Positions 41,796-51,133 of a DNA stretch of 64,000 bases are shown piece after piece. This stretch comes from Mesorhizobium caraganae (lineage in GTDB: Bacteria; Pseudomonadota; Alphaproteobacteria; Rhizobiales; Rhizobiaceae). The stretch is from contig NZ_JAFCGY010000023.1 of the NCBI RefSeq assembly GCF_016836705.1, positions 29,421-93,420 of the forward strand, read 5' to 3'. Positions within the stretch are counted from its first letter, which is position 1. Each line of letters begins with the position of its first letter. The translations under genes and the position numbers were made by a program. The notes below the pieces were generated by a model that did not search any database, was not told the origin of the DNA, and worked only from the letters and a program-made list of their open reading frames with translations.

Positions 41796-43304
41796 CTATT
41801 CGAGATAGCCGGACGGATCGACCGGGGCCGAGTTCTTGCGCACTTCGAAGTGCAGCTTCGGCGCGTCGGTGGTGCCGCTCATGCCCGACAGCGCGATTTC
41901 CTGTCCGCGCTTGACCTTCTGGCCGCGCTGCACCTCGATCGAACTGGCGTGGCCGTAGACGGTGACCAGACCGTTTTCGTGGCGCACCAGCACCGTGTTG
42001 CCGAATTCCTTGAGGCCGTCGCCGGCATAGATGACCACGCCGTTCTCTGCCGCCTTGACCGGCGTCCCTTCCGGCACGGCGATGTCGACACCATCCTTGC
42101 CGCCGCCAAAGCTGGAGATGACGCGGCCACGCACCGGCCAGCGCATCTTGCCGATGCCGGTGGCGTCCGGCGCGACAGCGTCGTCGTCCTCGGCCTGCTG
42201 GATGACCTTGGCGTCCTTCTTCGGCGGCGTGTAGGTGGCGAGCGTCTCCGTCGGCTTTGCCGCCGGCTGGGTAGTGGCCGTCGTCACCGGATCGACCTTT
42301 GCGGGCTTGGCGGTGGCGACCGTTGCCGTGCCACCGGCCGGAACCTTCAGCGTCTGGCCGATCTTGAGCAGCCCGTCCTGCATGCCGTTGGCCTGCTTCA
42401 GCGCGACGACGCCGACGCCGGTCTTGCGTGCGATCGAGGATAGCGAGTCGCCCTGCTGGACCGTGTAGGTGCCGGCGCCAGCCTTGGGTGCGGCCGCAGC
42501 CACCTGCTGCACCGGCTTCTCGGTCTTCGGCTTGTTCGCGGCGGCCGAGGCGTCGACCTGCGCGGCGGATTTGCCGTCCTTGTGTTTCGGCTGCTGCGGC
42601 AGCACGGCGACCTTCTCCGGCGCCGGCGCCTTGGGGCTGTTCGCCGGCTTGCCATCGGCAACTTTCGGCTCGGTCCCCTTGCTCGAATAGGCATAGGCCG
42701 GGATGACCAGCTTCTGGCCGGTCTTGAGCCCCTTGGTGGCGCTTAAGCCGTTGACCTTCATGATCACATCGGCCGGCACGTGATAGCGCTGGGCGATGCC
42801 GGAAATGGTCTCGCCGTCCCTGACGACGATCTCGGTGGCATGCGGCGTGCCGGCGGCCGGCTTCGGCGCGTAAGGCTCATCAGCATTCTTGAACGGCCTT
42901 GCCGGCTGGACGGTGCCGGTCGTCGTCGTCCTGTCGACATGCGGTGCCGGCGCAGGCGCCGGTGCGGAAGCGGCGCGCATCGGCACCGCCGCGGGCTGGC
43001 TTGGCGGCGGCAGTTGCTGCACGGTGACCGGCTCCAGGCTGGAGCGGCTGACTGACTGGGTGTGGCTGCCATCGACCGGTGCCGCAGCGATCGGCGCTGG
43101 CGAAACATCGCCCGGATAGGGCTGCGCGGTGCTCTGCTTGTCGATGATGGCGCGCTGATTGTTGGTCGAGGAGGTGAAGACGTCGTCGACACCGTTGAAC
43201 CGCGAGGCCTGGGAGCTACACCCCGCAGCTACGCCGGCTAGTATGAGGACAGCGCAACCCCGCGACAGAGTACGCCCGTTTGCCTTCAAAACACTGAATT
43301 GCAT
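41796..43304 (-). CDS. NlpD/DipM-like LysM-LytM lipoprotein, catalytically degenerate M23 domain
   Basis: 502 residues. A lipobox (VAAGCSS) follows the N-terminal hydrophobic segment. Two LysM domains lie at about residues 160-200 and 290-335, separated by Pro/Ala-rich linkers, and an M23/LytM domain at about 400-500. Of the four zinc ligands, the first His (here KDG) and the HxH first His (here KLHFE) are replaced. Such proteins activate septal amidases instead of cutting peptidoglycan themselves, as in NlpD, EnvC and DipM. Ends in a Rho-independent terminator. It is the last gene of the serS-surE-pcm string. Confidence 0.88.
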   Translation of the reverse strand: MQFSVLKANGRTLSRGCAVLILAGVAAGCSSQASRFNGVDDVFTSSTNNQRAIIDKQSTAQPYPGDVSPAPIAAAPVDGSHTQSVSRSSLEPVTVQQLPPPSQPAAVPMRAASAPAPAPAPHVDRTTTTGTVQPARPFKNADEPYAPKPAAGTPHATEIVVRDGETISGIAQRYHVPADVIMKVNGLSATKGLKTGQKLVIPAYAYSSKGTEPKVADGKPANSPKAPAPEKVAVLPQQPKHKDGKSAAQVDASAAANKPKTEKPVQQVAAAAPKAGAGTYTVQQGDSLSSIARKTGVGVVALKQANGMQDGLLKIGQTLKVPAGGTATVATAKPAKVDPVTTATTQPAAKPTETLATYTPPKKDAKVIQQAEDDDAVAPDATGIGKMRWPVRGRVISSFGGGKDGVDIAVPEGTPVKAAENGVVIYAGDGLKEFGNTVLVRHENGLVTVYGHASSIEVQRGQKVKRGQEIALSGMSGTTDAPKLHFEVRKNSAPVDPSGYLE

Positions 43305-43421
43305 CGCACTAACCCGCACAGACCCGGTACACACTGGTCATGATTAAAGCGCGTTAATGTTACTGGCGGGTTAACCCATTAGAATCCGACGCAAATTTTC
43401 TTAAAATATTCAAGCGCGCCG

Positions 43422-44075
43422 CTAGATCACCGCCGCGACACCGCGCAGGATCGGCTGCAGGCGCACGGTTCCGATATCTTCGCGCTCGAAACGGCTGCCG
43501 ACCTTGGTCAGCTTGGCCAGCACCTGCTCGCCCTCTTCCGGTCCGATCGGCGCAATGACGATGCCGCCACTCGACAACTGGTCGAGCAGGAAGCGCGGCA
43601 GGCTGTCGAATGCCGCCCAGGCGACGATGCGGTCGAACGGCCCTTCATTGGCAAGCCCATTCGAACCGTCCGCCTGGCGCACGACGACATTACCGATGCC
43701 GAGCGCCTCGAAACGTTGCCTCGCCTGCTCGGCCAGCGTCTTGTAGCGGTCTATGCTGACGACCCGCGCCGCCAGCCGCGACATCACCGCCGCCGTGTAG
43801 CCCGACCCCGTGCCGATCTCGAGCACACGGTTGCCGGGCTCTATTGCCAACGATGCGATCACCGCGGCCTGCAAGTCGGCGCCTTCGATCGCCTCGCCGC
43901 ATTCGATCGGCAGCATGCCGTCCGACCAGGCGATGGAATGGTATTGGCCGTTGAGGAAGCCGCGCCGCGGCGTCGCTTCAAAGGCGGCGATCAACGCCTT
44001 CGGCACCGCGCCGCGGCCACGCAGGCGCAGCAGGAAAGCGGCAAAACCCTCGCGGTCGTCTAGCGGCAAGTTCAT
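43422..44075 (-). CDS. pcm: protein-L-isoaspartate O-methyltransferase
   Basis: 217 residues, repairs isoaspartyl residues using S-adenosylmethionine. The SAM motif RVLEIGTGSGYTAAVMSRL is at about residues 84-102, and DRIVAWAAFDSLP gives motif II-like features. It lies 26 bp past the surE stop in the same direction; surE-pcm-nlpD is a well-known order. The next gene downstream is the NlpD-like gene. Confidence 0.9.
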   Translation of the reverse strand: MNLPLDDREGFAAFLLRLRGRGAVPKALIAAFEATPRRGFLNGQYHSIAWSDGMLPIECGEAIEGADLQAAVIASLAIEPGNRVLEIGTGSGYTAAVMSRLAARVVSIDRYKTLAEQARQRFEALGIGNVVVRQADGSNGLANEGPFDRIVAWAAFDSLPRFLLDQLSSGGIVIAPIGPEEGEQVLAKLTKVGSRFEREDIGTVRLQPILRGVAAVI

Positions 44076-44101
44076 GCAAAAACCTTGTTCATGCCAAAAC
44101 C

Positions 44102-44863
44102 TTAATCAGACAGAGCCTTGGTCAGTTGATCGCGGATTTCATGCGCGGTGAGGTCGAGTTGCAGCGGCGTCACCGACACCAGCCGGTTGCGCAGAGCATG
44201 GAGATCGGTGCCTTGCTTGCCTTCGACCGGCTCGCGGCCGAAGCGCAGCCAGTAATAAGGCAGGCCGCGCCCGTCCCGGCGCTCGTCAACCCACAGGCTG
44301 TGCACCAGCTTGCCTTGCGAGGTGACCACGGTGCCGGCGACCTCGTCAGGCAGGCAGTTGGGAAAATTGACGTTGAGCAGCACGCCGTCGGGCAGCGGCA
44401 TGGCGACGAGCTTTTTCAGCAGCGCCGGCGCCAACGTCTCGGTGGTCTCGTAGGGAACAACGCGATCCTCACCGACATAGGAATAGCCCTGGCTGAGCGC
44501 GATCGAGCGGATGCCGAGCAGCGCGCCTTCCATGGCGCCGGCGACCGTGCCGGAATAGGTGACGTCGTCGGCGATGTTGGCGCCGGAATTGACGCCGGAC
44601 AGGATCAGGTCTGGCGCGCCGGGCAGGATCTTCTTGACGCCCATGATGACGCAGTCGGTCGGTGTGCCGCGCACGGCATAGTGTTTTTCGCCGATCTTCC
44701 TCAGGCGCAGCGGCTCCGAGATCGACAGCGAATGCGCATAGCCCGACTGGTCCTGCTCGGGCGCCACCACCCAGACATCGTCCGACAACGTGCGGGCGAT
44801 GCGCTCGAGCGACGCCAGGCCCTCGGCGTGGATGCCGTCATCATTGGTCAGAAGAATGCGCAT
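44102..44863 (-). CDS. surE: 5'/3'-nucleotidase SurE
   Basis: 253 residues. Metal-binding Asp-Asp in LLTNDDGIHAEGL at residues 5-15 and the active Asn in SGVNSGANIADDV. It removes phosphate from nucleoside monophosphates. Its ATG overlaps the serS stop by one base, so they are translationally coupled. Part of serS-surE-pcm-nlpD. Confidence 0.95.
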   Translation of the reverse strand: MRILLTNDDGIHAEGLASLERIARTLSDDVWVVAPEQDQSGYAHSLSISEPLRLRKIGEKHYAVRGTPTDCVIMGVKKILPGAPDLILSGVNSGANIADDVTYSGTVAGAMEGALLGIRSIALSQGYSYVGEDRVVPYETTETLAPALLKKLVAMPLPDGVLLNVNFPNCLPDEVAGTVVTSQGKLVHSLWVDERRDGRGLPYYWLRFGREPVEGKQGTDLHALRNRLVSVTPLQLDLTAHEIRDQLTKALSD

Positions 44864-46167
44864 TATTTCGATTCGATCTTCGCCAGACCGCCCATGTAAG
44901 GCCGCAGCACTTCAGGAATGGTTACGCTGCCATCCTCATTCTGGTAGTTTTCGATGACAGCTATGAGAGCGCGGCCGACAGCGGTGCCCGAGCCGTTCAG
45001 CGTATGGACGAAGCGGTTGCCCTTGCCGTCCTTGTCCTTGTAGCGGGCATCCATGCGCCGGGCCTGGAAATCGCCGCAGACCGAGCAAGAAGAGATTTCG
45101 CGATAGGCGTTCTGGCCGGGCAGCCAGACCTCGATGTCATAGGTCTTGCGCGCCCCAAAGCCCATGTCGCCAGTGCACAGCACCATGGTGCGGAACGGCA
45201 GGTCCAGCCGCTTCAGCACTTCTTCGGCGCATTGCGTCATCCGCTCATGCTCGGCCAGCGAAGACTCCTGGTCGGTGATCGAGACCAGCTCGACCTTGTA
45301 GAACTGGTGCTGGCGCAGCATGCCGCGCGTGTCACGCCCGGCCGAACCCGCTTCCGAGCGAAAGCACGGCGTCAGCGCGGTGTAGCGCAGCGGCAGTTTT
45401 TCATGCGCGGTGATCTCCTCGCGCACCAGATTGGTCAGCGGCACCTCGGCAGTGGGGATCAGGCCCAGCCGGCCATCGCCATGCGGCGTGAAGAACAGAT
45501 CGTCCTCGAATTTCGGCAACTGGTTGGTGCCGAACAGGACCTCGTCCTTGACCATCAGCGGCGGGATGATCTCCTCGTAGCCGTGCTCGGTCGTGTGCAA
45601 ATCGAGCATGAACTGGCCGATGGCACGTTCCATGCGCGCCAGCCCGCTCTTCAGCACGGTGAAGCGCGATCCCGACAGCCTTGCCGCCCGCTCGAAATCC
45701 ATCATGCCGAGCGCTTCGCCGATCTCGAAATGCTCCTTCACCCAGTTCGGCCGCGTCGGCACCTTGCCGACAATGTGCTTGACGACATTGTCGTGCTCGT
45801 CCTTGCCGACCGGAACGTCGTCGAGCGGCACGTTAGGCAGCACCGCCAGCGCATCGTTCAGCGCCTTGTCAAGTTCGCGCTCGCGCGCCTCGCCATTCTG
45901 GATGAAGGTCTTGATGTCGCCGACTTCGGCCTTGAGCTTTTCGGCAAGGGCTGCGTCGCCCGAGCGCATGGCGTTGCCGATCTCCTTCGAGGCGGCGTTG
46001 CGGCGCTCCTGCTTGGTCTGCAATTCGGTGACGTGCTCGCGACGCGCCTCGTCCCTGGCGATCAGATCATCGACCGTGGACTGCGCGTCGTCAGCCGACC
46101 ACGAGCGCTTTGCCAGCGCCTCGACAAGGGCCTTCGGGTTGTCGCGAATCCATTTGATGTCAAGCAT
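44863..46167 (-). CDS. serS: seryl-tRNA synthetase
   Basis: 434 residues, class II synthetase. Long coiled-coil tRNA-binding arm in the first 110 residues. Motif 2 FRSEAGSAGRDTRGMLRQ, motif 3 GSGTAVGRALIAVIENYQ. It charges tRNA-Ser with serine. Start at 46167; 115 bp separate it from tatC, which runs in the same direction. Confidence 0.97.
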   Translation of the reverse strand: MLDIKWIRDNPKALVEALAKRSWSADDAQSTVDDLIARDEARREHVTELQTKQERRNAASKEIGNAMRSGDAALAEKLKAEVGDIKTFIQNGEARERELDKALNDALAVLPNVPLDDVPVGKDEHDNVVKHIVGKVPTRPNWVKEHFEIGEALGMMDFERAARLSGSRFTVLKSGLARMERAIGQFMLDLHTTEHGYEEIIPPLMVKDEVLFGTNQLPKFEDDLFFTPHGDGRLGLIPTAEVPLTNLVREEITAHEKLPLRYTALTPCFRSEAGSAGRDTRGMLRQHQFYKVELVSITDQESSLAEHERMTQCAEEVLKRLDLPFRTMVLCTGDMGFGARKTYDIEVWLPGQNAYREISSCSVCGDFQARRMDARYKDKDGKGNRFVHTLNGSGTAVGRALIAVIENYQNEDGSVTIPEVLRPYMGGLAKIESK

Positions 46168-46283
46168 GGGTACTACGCTCCTGAGCTAGGCCAGAGGGCG
46201 TAAACCGCATCCTTGACCGATGCAAGACGAGCGTTCAGCGACCGTCGCGTTTTTCCGCAGACGCGGACACCAGAACTGTGCGG

Positions 46284-47159
46284 CTAGGAGGGAGCCTGCG
46301 TCGAGGACGCTTTCGCTGCCTTTTCGGCCACGGCTTCGGCAGCTTCCTGCTTCTCGCGCGCCAGCTTCTGCTTGACCTGATCGCGCTCGATGAACCGGGC
46401 CGCCCAGATCGAGACTTCGTAAAGCAGGATGGTCGGGATGGCCAAACCTATCTGGCTCATCGGATCGGGCGGCGTCAGCACGGCCGCGACGACGAAGGCG
46501 ATGACGATCGCCCATTTGCGCTTTTCGGCCAACGCCTTCGACGACAGCATGCCGACGCGCGTCATCAGGCTGGTCACCACCGGCAGCTGGAACACCAGGC
46601 CGAAGGAGAAGATCAGCGTCATGATCAGGCTGAGATATTCCGACACTTTCGGCAGCAGCGAAATCTGCACCTGATCGTCAGTGCCGGCCTGCTGCATGGC
46701 GAGGAAGAACCACATCACCATCGGCGTGAAGAAGAAATAGACCAGCGACGCGCCCATCAGGAACAGGATCGGCGAAGCGATCAGGAATGGCAGGAAGGCG
46801 TTGCGTTCGTTCTTGTAGAGGCCGGGCGCGATGAATTTGTAGATCTGGGTGGCGATCAGCGGAAAGGCGATCACCATGCCGCCGAACATGGCGAGCTTGA
46901 CCTGGGTGAAGAAGAATTCCTGCGGCGCCGTGTAGATCAGCTCGACCTTGTGCGGATCGAGCCCAGCCCATTGCGTCGCCCATTTGAACGGGATGACCAA
47001 AAGGTTGAACAGCTTCTTGGCAAAGAAGAAGCAGACGAGGAAAGCGGCGAAGAAGCCGCCGATCGACCAGATCAGCCGCCGCCGCAGTTCGATCAGATGC
47101 TCCATCAGCGGAGCCGACGACTTCTCGATCTCGTCCTTTTCGCTGTCCGTAATGCTCAC
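46284..47159 (-). CDS. tatC: Sec-independent translocase TatC
   Basis: 291 residues with six helices. Conserved segments ELRRRLIWSIGGF, PLIATQIYKFIAPGLYKNER and PDPMSQIGLAIPTILLYE are typical of TatC. It binds twin-arginine signal peptides with TatB. GTG start at 47159 overlaps the tatB stop (GTGA). The C-terminus adds about 35 charged residues (QKLAREKQEAAEAVAEKAAK). Confidence 0.95.
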   Translation of the reverse strand: MSITDSEKDEIEKSSAPLMEHLIELRRRLIWSIGGFFAAFLVCFFFAKKLFNLLVIPFKWATQWAGLDPHKVELIYTAPQEFFFTQVKLAMFGGMVIAFPLIATQIYKFIAPGLYKNERNAFLPFLIASPILFLMGASLVYFFFTPMVMWFFLAMQQAGTDDQVQISLLPKVSEYLSLIMTLIFSFGLVFQLPVVTSLMTRVGMLSSKALAEKRKWAIVIAFVVAAVLTPPDPMSQIGLAIPTILLYEVSIWAARFIERDQVKQKLAREKQEAAEAVAEKAAKASSTQAPS

Positions 47160-47902
47160 TTGGCGGCTCCGGCCGTCTTCTTGGGCGCAGGCTTTTTGGC
47201 CGGCGCAGGCTTCGGGTCAGCCTTAATAGCTGCCTTTGGTGCAGCAGCTGATTTACCGGCTTTTGCCGGTGCCACCTTGGCGGGCGCTGCCGACAGTCTG
47301 GCCGAAGCTTTAGCGGCAGGTGCCGACTTTGCCGGTGCTGCCTTGGTTGCCGCCGTCTTGGGTGCCGGGGCGTTCGCTTGCTTCGGTGCCGCGGCGTTCT
47401 TTGCAGGCGCTTTTTGCGGCGCTGTCGTTGCAGCGGCCGCTGTTAGCACGGACTCGTCGGTCATGGCGGGGAAGATCGGCGCTGGCGGGGCAGCGTCCGG
47501 AGCGCTCACACCGGGCATCACCGTCGCGCCGTTCTTGAGCGGCTCCGCTGCCTGCGGCGTCTCCGCCGCCGGCGTTGCGGGATCGACCGCAGGCTTCGGC
47601 TTCATCACCGCATCGACGCCGGAGCGCACATCGGCTGCCGCCTGTTCGAACGGGTTGAGCTGCTTGCGGATCTCGGCTGCCGGATTGAGGCCCCTGAGCG
47701 TATCGACCGACTTCTTGACGTCGTCGAGTTCGGCTTCCTTCAGCGCCTCGTTGAACTGCTTCTGGAAGTCGGCGGCCATCGCGCGCAGCTTCGCCGTCGT
47801 GCGGCCAAAGGTGCGCAGCATATTTGGCAAATCCTTGGGCCCGACGACCACGATCATGACGATCGCGATCACCAGCATTTCGGTCCAGCCGACTTCAAAC
47901 AT
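47156..47902 (-). CDS. tatB: Sec-independent translocase TatB
   Basis: 248 residues, longer than E. coli TatB (171). N-terminal helix and amphipathic segment (MFEVGWTEMLVIAIVMIVVV, then GPKDLPNMLRTFG) match the family, followed by a helix with charged residues (QKQFNEALKEAELDD). The last 130 residues are low-complexity Ala, Pro and Lys. Overlaps tatC by 4 bp and follows tatA by 29 bp. Confidence 0.93.
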   Translation of the reverse strand: MFEVGWTEMLVIAIVMIVVVGPKDLPNMLRTFGRTTAKLRAMAADFQKQFNEALKEAELDDVKKSVDTLRGLNPAAEIRKQLNPFEQAAADVRSGVDAVMKPKPAVDPATPAAETPQAAEPLKNGATVMPGVSAPDAAPPAPIFPAMTDESVLTAAAATTAPQKAPAKNAAAPKQANAPAPKTAATKAAPAKSAPAAKASARLSAAPAKVAPAKAGKSAAAPKAAIKADPKPAPAKKPAPKKTAGAAK

Positions 47903-47931
47903 GGCAATCTGTTCCGACTAGAACCTTGGGC

Positions 47932-48153
47932 TCAGCTCTTGCTGGCCTTTTCCTTCACGGCCGAAACGGTCTCGTCGGGGCGGTGCTCGACGGTGCGCTT
48001 GTCATCGGCGGTGTCGTCGTCGGCCATGCCCTTCTTGAAGCTCTTGATGCCTTTGGCCATGTCGCCCATCAGCTCGGGAATCTTGCCGCGGCCGAACACC
48101 AGCAGCACGATCACCAGCACGATCATCCAGTGCCAAATCGAAAATGAACCCAT
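47932..48153 (-). CDS. tatA: Sec-independent translocase TatA
   Basis: 73 residues. One N-terminal helix (WHWMIVLVIVLLVFG), the hinge FGRGKIPELMGDMAKGIK, and an amphipathic helix. First gene of tatABC. The tail (DDTADDKRTVEHRPDE) is acidic and basic. Confidence 0.95.
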   Translation of the reverse strand: MGSFSIWHWMIVLVIVLLVFGRGKIPELMGDMAKGIKSFKKGMADDDTADDKRTVEHRPDETVSAVKEKASKS

Positions 48154-48333
48154 TGTAACTCTCTCTCGAATGTTTTCCCTGGCGATGATCTATGCGTTTT
48201 CGCGTTGGGATTCAAACACAACCGCGACAAAGTTTATGAAGGCGCGGCTTATGTCACGCATTTTCGGCAAAGCTGCCCGCTACCAATCGGCGCATCTACA
48301 GCCGCAATGCAGCTTTTTGACAGCGGCCCGCGG

Positions 48334-49119
48334 TCAATCTTCCGTGACGCGTGGCGTCAGCAGGCCGAGTTCCTCGAGGTCGATGTCGGTCAGCGCGTCC
48401 TCGTCCTCGGTCAGCGCGTCCGGATCGGCCGGCGGCAGCGGGATGGCGAAATTCGACGGCATGCGGCCGGAAAGCAGCCCCGCCCCCTTCAACTCGTCCA
48501 TGCCGGGAAGATCGCGGATTTCCTCCAGCGCGAAATGGTCGAGGAAGCTGTCCGTCGTGCCGTAGGTGACCGGACGGCCGGGCGTGCGGCGACGGCCGCG
48601 CATCCGCACCCATTCCGTCTCCAGAAGCGTGTCCAGCGTGCCCTTCGACGTCTCGACGCCTCTGATGTCCTCGATCTCGGCGCGCGTCACCGGCTGGTGG
48701 TAGGCGATGATCGCCAGCACTTCGAGCGCCGCGCGTGAGAGCTTCCTTTGCTGAACGGTATCCCTGCTCATCAGGAAGGCGAGATCGCCGGCGGTGCGGA
48801 ATGCCCAGGCGTCGCCGACCCGGACCAGATTGACGCCGCGCCGCGCATAGATTTGCTGCAGATCGGCCATGGCAGCGGCGATGTTGATGCCGTCGGGCAG
48901 TCTGGCTGCGAGCTGTTTTTCACTGACCGGCTCAGCGCTGGCGAACACGATCGCCTCGGCCATGCGCACGGCTTCCGCCATATGCAGCCGCTCGCCAGGA
49001 TTCATGGGCGCGTTCTGGGGCGAATTGTGGGTCTCGGTCGGGTCCTGGGCGATAATGCCCTCCTCCGTCTCGTCTTCGACCTTGAACGGAATGACCGAAG
49101 CGTTGGCGCGTTCGCTCAT
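48334..49119 (-). CDS. scpB: segregation and condensation protein B
   Basis: 261 residues. Two winged-helix domains in the middle (residues 45-200; AIVFASAEPVSEKQLAARLP, then IAYHQPVTRAEIEDIRGVET) and variable tails. Works with ScpA and SMC in chromosome condensation. The ATG overlaps the scpA stop by 4 bp. It lies upstream of tatA in the same direction, with 180 bp between. Confidence 0.93.
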   Translation of the reverse strand: MSERANASVIPFKVEDETEEGIIAQDPTETHNSPQNAPMNPGERLHMAEAVRMAEAIVFASAEPVSEKQLAARLPDGINIAAAMADLQQIYARRGVNLVRVGDAWAFRTAGDLAFLMSRDTVQQRKLSRAALEVLAIIAYHQPVTRAEIEDIRGVETSKGTLDTLLETEWVRMRGRRRTPGRPVTYGTTDSFLDHFALEEIRDLPGMDELKGAGLLSGRMPSNFAIPLPPADPDALTEDEDALTDIDLEELGLLTPRVTED

Positions 49120-49961
49120 GATGCCACCTCAACTGCCTTGATTGCCGATGCCCGGTGGTCGCGCAGATAGATCGGCGCAAATGCCTGCTCCTGCCGCACA
49201 TCAATCTGGCGCTCGCGCACCAGTTCCAGTGTCGCGGCGAACGAACTTGCGATCGCCGTGCGCCGTTCTTCCGGGCTCGTCATATATTCTATCAGGAAGC
49301 TGTCGAGCGTCGTCCAGTCACGCATCGAACCGATCAGCCGGGCCAGGATGTCGCGCGCATCCTTGAGCGACCAGACGCCGCGCCTGGCGATCGTCACATT
49401 GGTGATCGCCTGCTTCTGGCGTTGCTGGGCATAGGCGGTGAGCAGATCGTAGAGCGAGGCCGAATAGGCGTTGCGCTTTTCGACGATGACCATTTCGGGC
49501 ATGCCGCGCGCAAACACGTCGCGGCCGAGCCGGTTGCGGTTGACCAGCCGCGCCGAGGCGTCGCGCATGGCCTCCAGCCGTTTCAGCCGGAATTGCAGCA
49601 CCGCCGCCAGTTCCTCGCCGCTCTCGCCTTCCTCGCCGGGCTGCTTGGGGATCAAAAGCTTCGACTTGAGGAAGGCCAACCACGCCGCCATCACCAGATA
49701 GTCGGCGGCAAGCTCGAGCCGCAGCGCCCTCGCCGTCTCGACAAAGGTCAGATATTGCTCGACCAGCGCCAGGATCGAAATGCGCGCCAGATCGACCTTT
49801 TGTGTGCGGGCAAGGTGCAGAAGAAGGTCAAGCGGACCTTCGAAACCGGCGACATCGACGACTAGCGACGGATCGCCGGTGACGCGTGAATCGTCGTTCT
49901 CGGCCCACAGACGGTCCATCGGTGCGGCCTTCGCAGCCTTGCTGTCCAATGTTTCCGCCAC
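49116..49961 (-). CDS. scpA: segregation and condensation protein A
   Basis: 281 residues from a GTG at 49961 (AAAGGGG just upstream); an internal ATG at 49919 is possible. The N-terminal kleisin motif is FEGPLDLLLHLARTQKVDL, and a C-terminal winged helix is followed by a basic region. Bridges SMC heads. It lies 20 bp after nagZ; stop overlaps scpB start. Confidence 0.92.
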   Translation of the reverse strand: MAETLDSKAAKAAPMDRLWAENDDSRVTGDPSLVVDVAGFEGPLDLLLHLARTQKVDLARISILALVEQYLTFVETARALRLELAADYLVMAAWLAFLKSKLLIPKQPGEEGESGEELAAVLQFRLKRLEAMRDASARLVNRNRLGRDVFARGMPEMVIVEKRNAYSASLYDLLTAYAQQRQKQAITNVTIARRGVWSLKDARDILARLIGSMRDWTTLDSFLIEYMTSPEERRTAIASSFAATLELVRERQIDVRQEQAFAPIYLRDHRASAIKAVEVAS

Positions 49962-49980
49962 TTGCCCCTTTGTCTCCTGT

Positions 49981-51000
49981 CTAGGCCACTGCGTCAAAAT
50001 AGGTGGCAAACTCGGCGCGTATCTCGGTTTCGTCGGCCCGGTCACGATCCCTTATATAGGTCAGCGCCCGCTTGGCGCGTTCCAGCGACGTGCCTTCAAG
50101 TCCTGTGGTTCGCGATGCGATGCCCGCCATCTCCTCGAAAACGCCATTGCAGTGAAGGACCAGATCGCAGCCCGCCGCAAGGATCGCGGCCGCCTTTGTC
50201 GGGAAATCCCCAGAAAGTGCCTTCATCGAAGTGTCGTCGCTCATCAGAAGCCCGTCGAAGCCGATCTCGCGGCGGATGATCTCGTCGATAATCTTGCCCG
50301 ACGTCGTCGCCGGATTGTTCGGATCGATGGCGCTGTAGACGACATGCGCCGTCATCGCCATCGGCAGATGGCTAAGCTCCCGGAACGGGGCGAAATCATG
50401 CCGCTGCAGGTCGCTCAGCGAGGCATCAACCACAGGCAGTTCGAAATGCGTGTCGGCAAAGGCGCGCCCATGGCCCGGAATGTGCTTCATGACCGGCAGC
50501 ACGCCGCCCGACATCAGCCCTTCCGCCGCGGCGCGGCCAAGCTCGATGACCGGACGCGGCTCCTTGCCGTAGGCGCGCGCGCCGATAACGTCGCTGGCGC
50601 CCTCGATCGGCACATCCAGCACCGGAAGGCAATCGGCCGAGATGCCGTAGCGTAAGAGATCGAAGGCGTGCAGCCGCGCCATCAGCCAGGCGGCACGCGT
50701 GCCGGCATCATGGTCCTTGCGCCACAATGCGCCGAGCGCACCGCCGGCCGGATAGTTTGGTGCTAGCGGCGGCCGCAGGCGCTGCACCCTTCCACCTTCC
50801 TGGTCGATGAACACCAGCGCATCGGGCCGCCCGATGCAGTCGCGCATTTCGGCGACCAGATCGCGGATCTGTTCGGTCTCGCCGATGTTGCGTGCAAACA
50901 AAATGAAGCCCCACGGGCATTCATTGCGATAGAAGCGGATTTCGTCGCGAGTGAGCGATTTCCCGGCACAGCCGAGGATCATGGATTTTGATTCGGTCAT
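49981..51000 (-). CDS. nagZ: beta-N-acetylhexosaminidase NagZ
   Basis: 339 residues, family GH3. The substrate loop KHIPGHGRAFADTHFELP (about residues 165-182) has the His-Asp acid pair, and the nucleophile aspartate is in GLLMSDDTSMKAL (about residue 250). It removes GlcNAc from recycled muropeptides in the cytosol. Placed between the SPOR gene and scpA. Confidence 0.94.
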   Translation of the reverse strand: MTESKSMILGCAGKSLTRDEIRFYRNECPWGFILFARNIGETEQIRDLVAEMRDCIGRPDALVFIDQEGGRVQRLRPPLAPNYPAGGALGALWRKDHDAGTRAAWLMARLHAFDLLRYGISADCLPVLDVPIEGASDVIGARAYGKEPRPVIELGRAAAEGLMSGGVLPVMKHIPGHGRAFADTHFELPVVDASLSDLQRHDFAPFRELSHLPMAMTAHVVYSAIDPNNPATTSGKIIDEIIRREIGFDGLLMSDDTSMKALSGDFPTKAAAILAAGCDLVLHCNGVFEEMAGIASRTTGLEGTSLERAKRALTYIRDRDRADETEIRAEFATYFDAVA

Positions 51001-51083
51001 CCCTTGAGTTTAGGGCTTCGCGCCGTCAAAGGGAATCACCCTGGACGGCAAGCGCCTGAACCGCTTGCTCATCCACATGAAAA

Positions 51084-51114
51084 AACCGGCGCGACCCCTT
51101 GGGACGCGCCGGCT
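51084..51114 (-). terminator. Rho-independent terminator after the SPOR gene
   Basis: Stem CCGGCGCG/CGCGCCGG (51086-51093, 51105-51112) followed on the minus strand by a T-run, 20 bp past the SPOR stop. Confidence 0.8.
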
Positions 51115-51133
51115 TTGATAATTGGATCAGGTC

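Noticed and set aside
44662..46203. 513-codon plus-strand frame antisense to serS
   Set aside because: Shadow; serS has complete class II motifs.
46278..47921. 547-codon plus-strand frame antisense to tatC and tatB
   Set aside because: Crosses two well-supported genes and has a low-complexity product that mirrors the TatB tail.
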